The notes beneath the pieces are model-generated. The model saw only the letters and a program-made list of their open reading frames with translations, ran no database searches and was not told the origin of the DNA. This document shows, piece after piece, positions 56,550 through 64,000 of a stretch of DNA of 64,000 nucleotides (positions are counted from its first letter, which is position 1; each line of letters opens with the position of its first letter). Origin of the DNA: Streptococcus downei MFe28 (lineage in GTDB: Bacteria; Bacillota; Bacilli; Lactobacillales; Streptococcaceae). The stretch covers positions 1,798,001 through 1,862,000 of the forward strand of contig NZ_UHFA01000002.1 of the NCBI RefSeq assembly GCF_900459175.1, read 5' to 3'. Position numbers and translations under genes: made by a program.

Positions 56550-57644
56550 TTAGGCTAGTTTTTGTCCGAGTTGGTCAACACTTAGAATGGCTTGGGCAAA
56601 TTTTTCAGCATCAAAAGGAGTATTTTTGTATTCATTGGTCGTCAGAGCCACCTCAACAATCTTTGGAACATCAGCCTGACTTAGCCCCAATTCCTTGAGG
56701 GTGGTTGGTAGGCCAAGAGATTTATTGAACTTGGCTACCCTTTCCAATTCTTCTTGTTCGTCAAAATAGGCATGAAGAACTAAGACACCATAGGAAACCA
56801 CAACCCCGTGCAGGTATTCACCCTGACGTGGCACAGCCGTTGTCCCATTGTAAAAAGCATGGGCATGGCAAGAATTGTAGTAAAAATCAGGCTGGTTGAC
56901 TAAGTTTGAGGCATAGCCCGTTGACACGACAATGTCCAGAGCAATCTCTTCAACGGCCTTAGAGTTTTTCTGATTTTTAACATCTTCCAGACCTTGCCTA
57001 CCATAATGATAGAAGGCATCTTTAGAAGATAAGGCAACAGCATAGCCCAAGCTAGCTGTATGGGGCAGGTCGGTCAAGCCCCTCTTCTTAGCCTCTGCTA
57101 CTGCATGCTCCACTTCTGGCGCCTTGGAAATCCCATCACCAATGCCAGCCCAGAAATACTTACTAGGAGCTTGAGAAATGACACGAGTATTGATGAAGAT
57201 ATGCAAGGGAGAATCTGGGTAACCGTAACGAAGAACCGAGTGATCATCCTTGTAGACCACAGCTATGGCTGTTCCTGCAGAACAGTTGGAGCAAATGGTT
57301 GGGAAGGTAAAGGTGGGCTTATCCAGCGCTTTGGCGACCATCTTGGTCGTGTCCAAGGCTCTCCCACCACCAAAACCAAAGATAGCCTGGGCTTTTTGTA
57401 CGGCAGGATTAGCAACCAACTTATCAATATTGGTTTGGGTGGAGTCCACTCCATAGACAAAGCTTCCCGTCACTTCAATGCCAGCCTTATCCAGAACGGC
57501 ACGCACCTCATCCTCGGTTGCCCCAAGAGCCCGTTTTCCACCAATCAGGACAACGCTCTTGATACTATAGGGCTTAAGCACCTGAGGTATTTCTTGGTAA
57601 CAATCCTCACCGACACTATAATTGGCCATTACTGTCGTCGTCAT
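56550..57644 (-). CDS. GldA-like iron-containing alcohol/glycerol dehydrogenase
   Basis: A 364-residue group III metal-dependent dehydrogenase: IFGFGGGRALDTTKMVAKAL at 88-107 (GGGRALDTTK, NAD-binding), FPTICSNCSAGTAIAVVY, FWAGIGDGISKAPEVEHAVA (D170 metal), and HAHAFYNGTTAVPRQGEYLHG with metal His residues. Substrate could be glycerol or another polyol/aldehyde; the sequence does not decide. Promoter -10 TATAAT lies at 57739-57744 with TTTAAA 17 bases upstream. Confidence 0.87.
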   Translation of the reverse strand: MTTTVMANYSVGEDCYQEIPQVLKPYSIKSVVLIGGKRALGATEDEVRAVLDKAGIEVTGSFVYGVDSTQTNIDKLVANPAVQKAQAIFGFGGGRALDTTKMVAKALDKPTFTFPTICSNCSAGTAIAVVYKDDHSVLRYGYPDSPLHIFINTRVISQAPSKYFWAGIGDGISKAPEVEHAVAEAKKRGLTDLPHTASLGYAVALSSKDAFYHYGRQGLEDVKNQKNSKAVEEIALDIVVSTGYASNLVNQPDFYYNSCHAHAFYNGTTAVPRQGEYLHGVVVSYGVLVLHAYFDEQEELERVAKFNKSLGLPTTLKELGLSQADVPKIVEVALTTNEYKNTPFDAEKFAQAILSVDQLGQKLA

Positions 57645-57738
57645 AAGATTTCCTCCTAACCATTACTTTGCCATCGTCAGGCTGGCGGTGACAAAAATAT
57701 CGGAGAAGCCCGAGGGCTTCCCTTGCTGATTTGCCCCT

Positions 57739-57767
57739 ATTATAGCAAAATATTCAGAAGATTTAAA
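57739..57767 (-). promoter_or_regulatory. Promoter of the GldA-like gene
   Basis: TTTAAA-17-TATAAT on the minus strand, then a GAAGCCC/GGGCTTC hairpin in the leader (57707-57722). Confidence 0.5.
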
Positions 57768-57786
57768 CAGAAGGGAAGGGGGCTAA

Positions 57787-57820
57787 TAAGATAAAGGCCG
57801 AGATTAACTCTCGACCTCTT
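57787..57820 (-). terminator. Terminator of the PEBP gene
   Basis: AGGTCGAGA GTTAA TCTCGGCCT followed by TTATCTTATT on the minus strand. Confidence 0.75.
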
Positions 57821-57826
57821 TTATAT

Positions 57827-58342
57827 TTAAAACTGACCAATCAAATTGATCTGAGCACTAGATAAAATTTTATCAGAAACTGCATCCAATAGCTGATTCA
57901 GATAAAATCCTTCTTGAAGATTGACTGGTTCTGAAAGTGCATAAACAGTAAGTGTGTATCTATGATCTTTGTCAGGTGGTGTTGGACCTACGAATAAAGT
58001 TGCGATTTCTGAAAAATCTTCTCCCAAAAGTGGACTAGAGAAACTGTTTTTTCCTTGAACAAATTCAGCACCTGTATTACGACTTAAATCTTCAGGAACC
58101 GAATAACTGCTTCCACTCACAGATAAATTAGCACCTAACCAATGAATCCACGGAAATGAACAAACTGGAATGGCATCATAATCAACCAGTGAAAAGGCTA
58201 AATATTTGGTTCCTCTAGGCAAATTTTCTACCTCAAAGGGGAATGACCGTACGGGATTTCCCATCAAAATATCTTTCTCATCAGCCTTTTTGCCATAAGA
58301 ATGCGGTAATACATTGTTCTTAAATTTCGTTCTAATTTGCAT
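57827..58342 (-). CDS. YbhB/YbcL PEBP-like (Raf kinase inhibitor-like) protein
   Basis: A 171-residue PEBP: GNPVRSFPFEVENLPRGTKY, LAFSLVDYDAIPVCSFPWIH, WLGANLSV, then FVGPTPPDKDHRYTLTVYAL, which are the ligand-binding pocket (D-x-D, HW and GPxPPDxDHRY). Bacterial function unclear; some affect phosphate or lipid binding. AT-rich, divergent from a LysR gene with an adapted operator; likely a transferred pair. Confidence 0.88.
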   Translation of the reverse strand: MQIRTKFKNNVLPHSYGKKADEKDILMGNPVRSFPFEVENLPRGTKYLAFSLVDYDAIPVCSFPWIHWLGANLSVSGSSYSVPEDLSRNTGAEFVQGKNSFSSPLLGEDFSEIATLFVGPTPPDKDHRYTLTVYALSEPVNLQEGFYLNQLLDAVSDKILSSAQINLIGQF

Positions 58343-58413
58343 ATGATTGTCTCCTTTTAATCATAAATACGCTATAATTTACCTATCCCCATCATATCTC
58401 AATATAAACCTCA

Positions 58414-58454
58414 AAACCATTTGAAAAAACTTTATAAACCATTAGGAAAAACTT
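58414..58454. promoter_or_regulatory. Two 19-bp direct repeats upstream of the LysR gene
   Basis: AAACCATTTGAAAAAACTT (58414-58432) and AAACCATTAGGAAAAACTT (58436-58454) repeat at a 22-base period, ending 20 bases before the LysR start. Candidate LysR binding sites. Confidence 0.55.
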
Positions 58455-58473
58455 CTGTTAGATTGGAATTATT

Positions 58474-59343
58474 ATGAATTTAGACTGGTATTATACTTTT
58501 CTTATTCTTGCTAAACATTTGAACTACCGAAAAGCAAGTGAGGAGCTTTTTTTAACTGAGCCGACCCTACACCAGCAAATCAAAAAACTTGAAAAACACA
58601 TACAAGTTAAATTATTTGAAACCATTGGTAGACGGTTAACTCTAACAACCACCGGAAAAGAGTTTATACCTATTGCTGAACGACTTATAAAAACCTATGA
58701 AGATGGAATAAAAACAATTCAATTAAAAGATAGGAATCTATCCAAGCAACTCGATATCGCTGTCTCCCCTTATATCTCGACATACCTCTTACCAAAATTT
58801 TTACCAGCATTTCTTCAGAAGCACCCAGATATAAAAATAACTATTTCAGTAGTAGCACGAAATATGACTTTAGCTCTTGAAAACAACCAATTTGATATTG
58901 GTATTGATAGAGAGGTGCCATTCACAAAGAATCTCTATACTGAAAAAATCTGCGAAGGTAAAATTGCTCTATTTTTACCAAAGTCTGATACAGGTCTCGA
59001 AGAAATAGAATTATTTCAAAAATATCAGGTGCTATCTGATAATCACCCTCATTACTGGGATTCTCTAAAGGAGGAGATTAAATCTTTAGTCCCAGAGACT
59101 GAATTTTTAGCTATTAAAGATATACCAATAACGGAAAAGTTGATTGAAATGGAGCAAGGTATCTCTTATCTTCCACTCTACCTGAAAAATGACTTTCAAT
59201 CTGACATTGCTTATCAACTCCCTCAAGCAGTAACCACTCCTGTCTCCTTTACTTACTTAATGCACCGAAAAGAGAACAAGGAAATAGCTATTTTTAAACA
59301 AGAATTTATCGACTTTATCAATCTGGAACAAAGTAAAATATAG
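58474..59343 (+). CDS. LysR-family transcriptional regulator
   Basis: A 289-residue LysR: winged HTH at about 1-60 (TFLILAKHLNYRKASEELFL then TEPTLHQQIKKLEKHIQVKL, FETIGRRLTLTTTG), then a linker helix and two-lobe substrate-binding fold. Usual length. Diverges from the PEBP gene with two 19-bp direct repeats between them, so it probably controls PEBP and itself. AT-rich. No terminator directly follows; 300 bases on is a bidirectional one. Confidence 0.92.
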   Translation: MNLDWYYTFLILAKHLNYRKASEELFLTEPTLHQQIKKLEKHIQVKLFETIGRRLTLTTTGKEFIPIAERLIKTYEDGIKTIQLKDRNLSKQLDIAVSPYISTYLLPKFLPAFLQKHPDIKITISVVARNMTLALENNQFDIGIDREVPFTKNLYTEKICEGKIALFLPKSDTGLEEIELFQKYQVLSDNHPHYWDSLKEEIKSLVPETEFLAIKDIPITEKLIEMEQGISYLPLYLKNDFQSDIAYQLPQAVTTPVSFTYLMHRKENKEIAIFKQEFIDFINLEQSKI

Positions 59344-59453
59344 AAAACTAATCATTTTTTAATTAATACTCATTTAAATTCAAAAATAGCAGTTATTACA
59401 AAGAATATCCACTGTTCTAATCTCAGTTTATATAAACAGAATGGACAAATTGG

Positions 59454-59590
59454 GATACTTTCGCCGTTGTGGTATTATTCGTAACAGTTGCGCTGTTGAG
59501 AATAACGGAAATTTTGAGACCCTAGGCTCAAAATTTAGCAATGAAACTCCGGAGGAGGTTGCTTGCGTCCGCACAACCTAAGAAAATATC
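59454..59590 (+). repeat. MITE-like repeat M, copy 2
   Basis: GATACTTTC at 59454 and GAAAATATC at 59582 are near-inverted ends. Plus-strand frame reads DTFAVVVLFVTVALLRITEI, aligned with copy 1 (37855-38039, minus strand), and GTCCGCACAAC is shared near the other end. Confidence 0.65.
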
Positions 59591-59653
59591 CCAAATGCTA
59601 ATTTTGTTTTTCAAAGAGTATAAGGTGGCTAGTTTTTGAAAAAATTGATGATA

Positions 59654-59692
59654 TAAAAAACGAGAAGCAATTTAGCTCCTCGTTTTTAATTA
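59654..59692. terminator. Bidirectional terminator bounding the 3' repeat array of asnS
   Basis: AACGAGAAGC AATTTA GCTCCTCGTT with T-runs on both sides; can end the asnS array transcript and plus-strand transcription from the LysR gene. Confidence 0.7.
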
Positions 59693-59700
59693 TATTTTAC

Positions 59701-60471
59701 TTTGTATCTTACGACACGAAGAAAGAAGAACCGATAATGTTCCTCTTTTGGAGTTAGTGGTCGCTATAGGTGAGCCGCCTCTAGCGGTCACCGTAGTTAA
59801 ACCGACATTGAAAATGTCGAGTTTAACTTTAGCTACTAGTAATTGAACACGCCTACAACTCTTTGGAAAAAGAGAAAACTTGTCTCGAAGTCCGATACTT
59901 CTTCGCCAATTTTCCTATTTTCCTTTGGGATGCTTAACGGTTTTGCGACACGAAGATAAAACAGCTGTTAATACTGTTTTATCGGAGTTAGTCAGGGACA
60001 TAGAAAACTTCAAATAGAAGTTTTCGTAGTCACTCTAAAAAGAAATCAAATCATAGAGTGACTGTCGTCAATCATTTGTTACTTCTTAAGAAACTAGATG
60101 ACTGTGCACCATTGTAGCTTACGACACGAAGAAAGAGGAGCCGATATTGCTCCTCTTTTGTGTATTAAGCTGGGATACGGCTAATCCACAATAGTGATTA
60201 GCATAGTTTAACAAGGCTGTAGTCTCAGCTAAACTTTATTCGCTAGTAATTGAACACGCCTACATCCCTTTGGAAAAAGAGAAAACTTGTCTCGAAGTTC
60301 AGTACTTCTTCGCCAATTTTCCTATTTTCCTTTGGGATGCTTAACGGCTTAGTATCTTACGGTAATTGAACACGCCTACAACTCTTTGAATTTAGATGAA
60401 ATCACCTAGGTGCAAGCACCTTCGTTGATTTCCCTAAAATTCTTTGAGTTGCTTAACGGCTTAGTATCTTA
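59701..60471 (-). repeat. Array of structured repeats X and Y 3' of asnS
   Basis: Read in the sense of asnS: X 60364-60471, X 60248-60359, Y 60119-60246, a divergent Y 59946-60118, X 59841-59945, Y 59701-59840. The first X starts exactly at the asnS stop TAA (60469-60471) as TAAGATACTAAG. X modules at 60364 and 51906 are almost identical; those at 60248 and 59841 differ mainly in the terminal loop. Y modules share the linker pattern around CACTAACTCC, loops like ATATCGG, and TTTCTTCGTGTCGTAAG. The 1.1-kb gap contains no supported gene. Confidence 0.72.
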
Positions 60472-61815
60472 TGGTTTAATCCGGTGCAGCATCCGTGGGA
60501 AGGGGATGGCTTCGCGGATGTGTTTGGTGCCGGCGACAAAGGTGACCATCCGTTCGATACCAATTCCGAAGCCACCATGAGGGACGGAACCGTACTTACG
60601 CAAGTCTAGATAGAATTCGTATTCTGACTTGTCCATTTCAAGGGCATCCATCTTGGCAACTAAGGCATCGTAGTCATCTTCCCGCATGGAGCCACCGATG
60701 ATTTCGCCGTAGCCTTCTGGTGCCAAGAGGTCGGCACAGAGAACTCGGTCAGGATTGCCAGGAACTGGCTTCATGTAGAAGGCCTTGAAGCTGGCTGGGT
60801 AGTTGACCACGAAGGTTGGCACTCCAAAGTAGTTGGAAATCCAAGTTTCATGAGGGGATCCAAAGTCGTCCCCATGTTCCAGGTGGTCGTAGTCCGTATC
60901 GGGATCATTTTCGTGCGCTTGCAAAAGGTCGATAGCCTCATCATAGGAAACTCGTTTGAAGGGCTTTTCAATGTAGCTCTTGAGCAAGTCCACATCGCGC
61001 TCCAAGATTTCTAGGGCGTGGGGAGCCTTGTCCAAAACACCTTGAATGAGGGCCTTAACATAGGCTTCTTGCAAATCCATTGACTGGTCATGGTTGAGGA
61101 AGGAATACTCCGCATCCATCATCCAGAACTCGGTCAGGTGACGGCGGGTCTTGGATTTTTCTGCCCGGAAAACAGGGCCGAAGTCAAAGACCCGACCTAG
61201 AGCCATGGCACCGGCTTCAAGGTAAAGCTGGCCAGATTGGCTGAGATAGGCTGGTGTCCCGAAGTAGTCGGTTTCAAAAAGTTCCGTTGAGTCTTCTGCT
61301 GCATTTCCCGACAGGATAGGGCTATCAAACTTGATGAATCCATTCTTATCAAAGAAATCGTAGGTCGCATAGATGATGGCATTGCGGATTTGCATGATGG
61401 CCATTTGCTTGCGAGAGCGTAGCCAGAGGTGACGGTTATCCATGAGGAAGTCGGTTCCGTGCTCCTTAGGAGTAATGGGATAGTCATGGGACTGGCCGAT
61501 TACTTCAACATCGATCACATCCATTTCATAACCAAACTTGGAGCGGTCATCTTCTTTAATGGTACCAGTCACTAGGACAGAGGTTTCCTGGCTCAGGTGC
61601 TTGATTTGGTTGAATTTTTCCAGTCCTTCTTCCTCGCCGTACTTTTCAATAAAATTAGGCTTGAAGGCCACGCCCTGGAAAAAGGCCGTGCCATCGCGCA
61701 ATTGGAGGAAGGCTAATTTTCCTTTACCTGACTTATTAGCCACCCAGGCACCGATGGTAACTTCTTGACCAAGGTGGTCTTTAACATCAATAATTGATAC
61801 GAGCTCTTTTGACAT
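60469..61815 (-). CDS. asnS: Asparaginyl-tRNA synthetase
   Basis: A 448-residue class IIb synthetase: N-terminal OB fold ([40 protein letters not shown]), motif 2 [20 protein letters not shown], motif 3 [20 protein letters not shown]. AsnRS rather than AspRS by the [20 protein letters not shown] block. Its stop codon forms the start of the 3' repeat array. Charges tRNA-Asn in the cytosol. Confidence 0.97.
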   Translation of the reverse strand: MSKELVSIIDVKDHLGQEVTIGAWVANKSGKGKLAFLQLRDGTAFFQGVAFKPNFIEKYGEEEGLEKFNQIKHLSQETSVLVTGTIKEDDRSKFGYEMDVIDVEVIGQSHDYPITPKEHGTDFLMDNRHLWLRSRKQMAIMQIRNAIIYATYDFFDKNGFIKFDSPILSGNAAEDSTELFETDYFGTPAYLSQSGQLYLEAGAMALGRVFDFGPVFRAEKSKTRRHLTEFWMMDAEYSFLNHDQSMDLQEAYVKALIQGVLDKAPHALEILERDVDLLKSYIEKPFKRVSYDEAIDLLQAHENDPDTDYDHLEHGDDFGSPHETWISNYFGVPTFVVNYPASFKAFYMKPVPGNPDRVLCADLLAPEGYGEIIGGSMREDDYDALVAKMDALEMDKSEYEFYLDLRKYGSVPHGGFGIGIERMVTFVAGTKHIREAIPFPRMLHRIKP

Positions 61816-61838
61816 GAATTTTCTCTTTCTTTTATTTC

Positions 61839-62418
61839 TTATTTATGGTCTGGATTTTTGTCCTCAAGGGTTATCTTTGTGCTGACACCGTTTTGACAAT
61901 CGATACTAATGAGATAGCTTTCAGTGGTCGGGTGCTTTGAATCTTTCCCATCACCAAATTGGCTGTCCAGCTGAAACTGATAGTGACCATCTTGGTTGAC
62001 ACTTCCCTCAACATAAGCCAGTCCAGAAGCATCATCTTGCTTTTCATAATCTGGGTCAAACCAAGTCACATCCTCAGACTTTATTTTGCTTAGCTGCAGG
62101 TTTTTAGATACTTGACTGATTTCCCAACTGTAGCCTGTAGAGCCATTTTGAATGAGATTAATCTTGAAATGATTATCCTTTTTTTTGAATCTGCAGGTCA
62201 TCACGGTCATAGGCCAGATTACTAGCCTTTCGTCTCACCCTATCCAGCTCTCGCTTCGCCTTTCTAACTTCATCCTGAGAATCAGAACTAGAAGATGATT
62301 GGCTGGTTTTAAGCTGATGCAATTCTATCCGACTGCTAATACTGACATAGGCTAATCCTAGAACTAGAATGAGGAGAAATACTAGCAGAAAGTGATGCTT
62401 GTTACGATTTTTTGTCAT
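61839..62418 (-). pseudogene. Membrane-anchored chagasin-like protein split by an A8 frameshift
   Basis: The first part (62418 to about 62173) reads MTKNRNKHHFLLVFLLILVL, one membrane helix, then a charged segment. It ends at a stop just past a run of eight A (minus strand, near 62179-62187). With seven A it continues in frame through DNHFKINLIQNGSTGYSWE to EDKNPDHK at 61839. NGSTGYSW resembles the NPTTGYxW loop of chagasin/I42 cysteine-protease inhibitors; that link is weak. May be a phase-variable on/off gene, a pseudogene, or a sequencing error. Confidence 0.6.
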
Positions 62419-62429
62419 AATTCCAATTA

Positions 62430-62709
62430 ATACTCTTCGAAAATCAAAATTTTCCGTCGTTAACTCACCTTGCCGTACTTACTGAGGAAAGCGAAGCTTT
62501 CCCTATTTCCAACCTCAAAAGGTCTCCCAGACCTTTTGAGCTGTCTTCAGTTCGTGCGATGCGGAGCAAAGTTGGTCGATTTCACCAACTTTGTGAGGTT
62601 AGTAAGGGAGCTAGACAATCGCTATGGAGATTGCCGTTTGACATCAGTCACTTTAGTGACTTGATGTCATTGCTCCTTGCCTCGGCCAATTTCGATTTTC
62701 ATTGAGTAG
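62430..62709. repeat. Composite BOX-like element with internal modules
   Basis: Outer ends TACTCTTCGAAAATCAAAA and TTTCGATTTTCATTGAGTA match the simple BOX-like copies, with the left core TTAACTCACCTTGCCGTACT, but about 180 extra bases lie between: a GGAAAGC/GCTTTCC hairpin, an AAAAGGTCT/AGACCTTTT hairpin, a GTTGGTNNN/ACCAAC-type hairpin and a CAGTCACTTTAGTGACTTG inverted repeat. The last also occurs at 7934-8128. Fills most of the gap 62419-62751. Confidence 0.7.
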
Positions 62710-62751
62710 AGACCCAGACCCAAAAGTTAGTGCTTAAAAATCTTAGCCAGC

Positions 62752-63933
62752 CTAGGCCTCCATAAAGGCTTTGAGGCGTCTAACGGCTTCCTTGAGGGTA
62801 TCCAAATCGGTGGCATAGCTGAGGCGAACATTCTCAGGTGCTCCGAATCCGGCACCAGTCACCAGAGCCACGCCCGTCTCTTCCAAGATAGCGGTGGTGA
62901 AGGCGGTGACATCGGTGTAGCCCTTGATTTTCATCGCTTCCTTGACATTTGGGAAGAGGTAGAAGGCTCCCAGGGGCTTAACTGTAGTAAAACCAGGAAT
63001 CTCATTGAGCAAGGGATAGATGGTATTGAGCCTTTCTTCAAAGGCCTGGCGCATGCTTTCAACCGTCGTCTGGTCTCCTGTGAAGGCTTCAATAGCCGCA
63101 TACTGGGAGGCCGTTGTCAGATTGGAGGTCGTCTGACCAATAATCTTCGCCATGGCGCCAATAATTTCAGGATTGCCGACCGCAAAGCCGACCCGCCAAC
63201 CGGTCATGGCATAGGATTTGGCAACACCATTGACCACGATGGTCTGTTGCCTGATGGCCTCAGATAGGGTCGAAATCGGGGTGAACTTAGCCCCGTTGTA
63301 AACCAGACGACCATAGATGTCATCGGCTAGGATTAGGATGTCATGCTGAACAGCCCAATCTCCGATGGCCCGCAATTCATCTGCCTCATAAATCATACCT
63401 GTTGGATTGGAAGGACTATTGAGGAGAAGGACCTTGGTCTTGTCGGTTCTGGCAGCTTCAAGCTGATCTACGGTCACCTTGAAATGATTTTCCTCCTTGG
63501 CTGGGACAAAAACAGGCTGACCTTGGGCTACCTTGACCTGGTCTGCATAGGAAACCCAATAAGGGGTCGGAATGATAACCTCATCTCCCGGATTAAGAAC
63601 CGCCATAAAGAAGGCATAGAGGACAAACTTGGCTCCTGTACCTGCTACCACTTGATTGGCCTCAACCGAATAGCCATAGAAATTTTCCATGTAGCTATTG
63701 ATGGCCGCCTTGAGTTCAGGTAGACCAGAAGCTACCGTATAGAAAGAAGCCTGTCCACTCTGGATGGCCTTAATGGCAGCCTCTTGGATATTCTTGGGTG
63801 TGACAAAATCAGGCTGACCTAGCGTGAGGCTGAGCACATCTCGGCCCTGGGCCTTGAGCTCCTTGGCTCTAGCTCCTGCTGCTAGGGTGACACTTTCTGC
63901 CATTTCTAAAACACGATTGGATAAATAAGTCAT
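62752..63933 (-). CDS. Pyridoxal-phosphate aspartate/aromatic aminotransferase
   Basis: A 393-residue class I aminotransferase: ARAKELKAQGRDVLSLTLGQ, PDFVTPKNIQEAAIKAIQSG, VAGTGAKFVLYAFFMAVLNP, LLNSPSNPTGMIYEADELRA, and VNGVAKSYAMTGWRVGFAVG with the PLP lysine near 234. In streptococci this gene near asnS is annotated as aspartate transaminase (aspC/aspB). The start ATG overlaps the upstream gene's stop (ATGA). Confidence 0.93.
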   Translation of the reverse strand: MTYLSNRVLEMAESVTLAAGARAKELKAQGRDVLSLTLGQPDFVTPKNIQEAAIKAIQSGQASFYTVASGLPELKAAINSYMENFYGYSVEANQVVAGTGAKFVLYAFFMAVLNPGDEVIIPTPYWVSYADQVKVAQGQPVFVPAKEENHFKVTVDQLEAARTDKTKVLLLNSPSNPTGMIYEADELRAIGDWAVQHDILILADDIYGRLVYNGAKFTPISTLSEAIRQQTIVVNGVAKSYAMTGWRVGFAVGNPEIIGAMAKIIGQTTSNLTTASQYAAIEAFTGDQTTVESMRQAFEERLNTIYPLLNEIPGFTTVKPLGAFYLFPNVKEAMKIKGYTDVTAFTTAILEETGVALVTGAGFGAPENVRLSYATDLDTLKEAVRRLKAFMEA

Positions 63934-64000
63934 AAGCCCTCCCTTTGAATCAAATCACCGGATTTAAAGTCGATGAGGTAGTAAAGACCATTGGAACGGA
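63930..64000 (-). CDS. DUF5590/YpmB-like protein, C-terminal end (cut by window edge)
   Basis: The last 22 codons before the stop at 63930-63932 read RSNGLYYLIDFKSGDLIQRE then GL. YYLIDFKSG resembles the C-terminus of YpmB-type DUF5590 proteins, which lie upstream of the aminotransferase in streptococci. Overlaps it by 4 bases. Confidence 0.6.
   Translation of the reverse strand, partial: RSNGLYYLIDFKSGDLIQREGL

Noticed and set aside
57060-57659. 199-codon plus-strand frame opposite the GldA-like dehydrogenase
   Set aside because: Antisense to a gene with intact NAD-binding and metal motifs; no start signals.
59701-60471. CRISPR array
   Set aside because: Repeats are too long, differ in their interiors, have no uniform spacers and no cas genes are nearby.
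60248-60471. Integron attC-like sites
   Set aside because: X modules are imperfect hairpins with partly conserved edges, but lack the R'/R'' core pairs and no integrase or cassettes are present.
61816-61840. T-box leader for asnS
   Set aside because: Only 23 bases separate asnS from the upstream gene; no T-box sequence or terminator.

Overview
The window looks like about 64 kb of a Streptococcus chromosome, most likely a relative of the mutans group. The evidence is streptococcal core gene order (rpiA-deoB-punA-clc-deoD; hflX-x-rnz-SDR-recJ; whiA-yvcK-rapZ; asnS near aspC), an AdcR-type zinc operator in front of a ZinT-fused adcA, BOX-like repeats, and a CLC-F type fluoride antiporter next to rplS followed by chorismate mutase, an arrangement I recall from S. 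mutans. No species is claimed. Most genes lie on the minus strand; coding density is high and the only structural RNA gene I see is tRNA-Arg(CCT).

Layout. 1-6414: purine and pentose salvage (deoD fragment, ClC channel, amidotransferase, punA, deoB, rpiA), interrupted by an AT-rich pair (RelA/SpoT-fold protein plus EcsC-like protein). 6554-7921: mnmE. 8316-14098: membrane protein, HIT/GalT-like protein, uracil-DNA glycosylase-like protein, pepV, BrkB-type membrane protein, map. 14223-22184: SpxR-like regulator with acetyltransferase, then the overlapping operon hflX-x-rnz-SDR-recJ. 22489-29437: ezrA, gyrB, HAD protein, rodA, YeiH-type transporter. 29564-33296: a decayed gene with a 49-codon membrane peptide upstream, ilvD, a MIP18-type protein, nrdI. 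33432-34888: tRNA-Arg(CCT) beside an AT-rich divergent reductase/MerR cassette with a perfect palindrome. 34941-41382: rplS, CLC-F, chorismate mutase, a TVP38-like protein, a nested mobile-element region with an IS982-family copy, a solitary sufB, flavodoxin. 41449-48007: adenosine deaminase, GST, nrnA, apbE, two NADPH-FMN-reductase-like proteins, rpmE2. 48367-51620: methyltransferase and two cupins, adcA. 52297-59343: whiA-yvcK-rapZ, DUF1003, RidA, GldA-like dehydrogenase, and a PEBP/LysR divergent pair. 60469-64000: asnS, a membrane-anchored protein broken at an A8 tract, aspC, and the tail of a DUF5590-like gene.

Most notable. (1) Two families of modular, strongly structured repeats (called X and Y here) sit in tandem downstream of sufB, whiA and asnS, all in the sense of those genes. 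Their stems change in a compensatory way while linkers and loops stay constant, and the stop codons of whiA and asnS are the first bases of an X module. (2) ApbE is encoded just upstream of a flavodoxin-fold plus PAS protein whose C-terminal tail carries two copies of the motif DATSGAS, which fits the ApbE flavinylation consensus; this suggests a cytosolic, covalently flavinylated reductase. (3) BOX-like elements recur at several sites, two of them composite, and one supplies the last codons of apbE. (4) A RelA/SpoT-fold protein with altered C-terminal motif residues sits with an EcsC-like partner inside the nucleoside salvage cluster. (5) sufB stands alone, away from sufCDSU, next to nested insertions.
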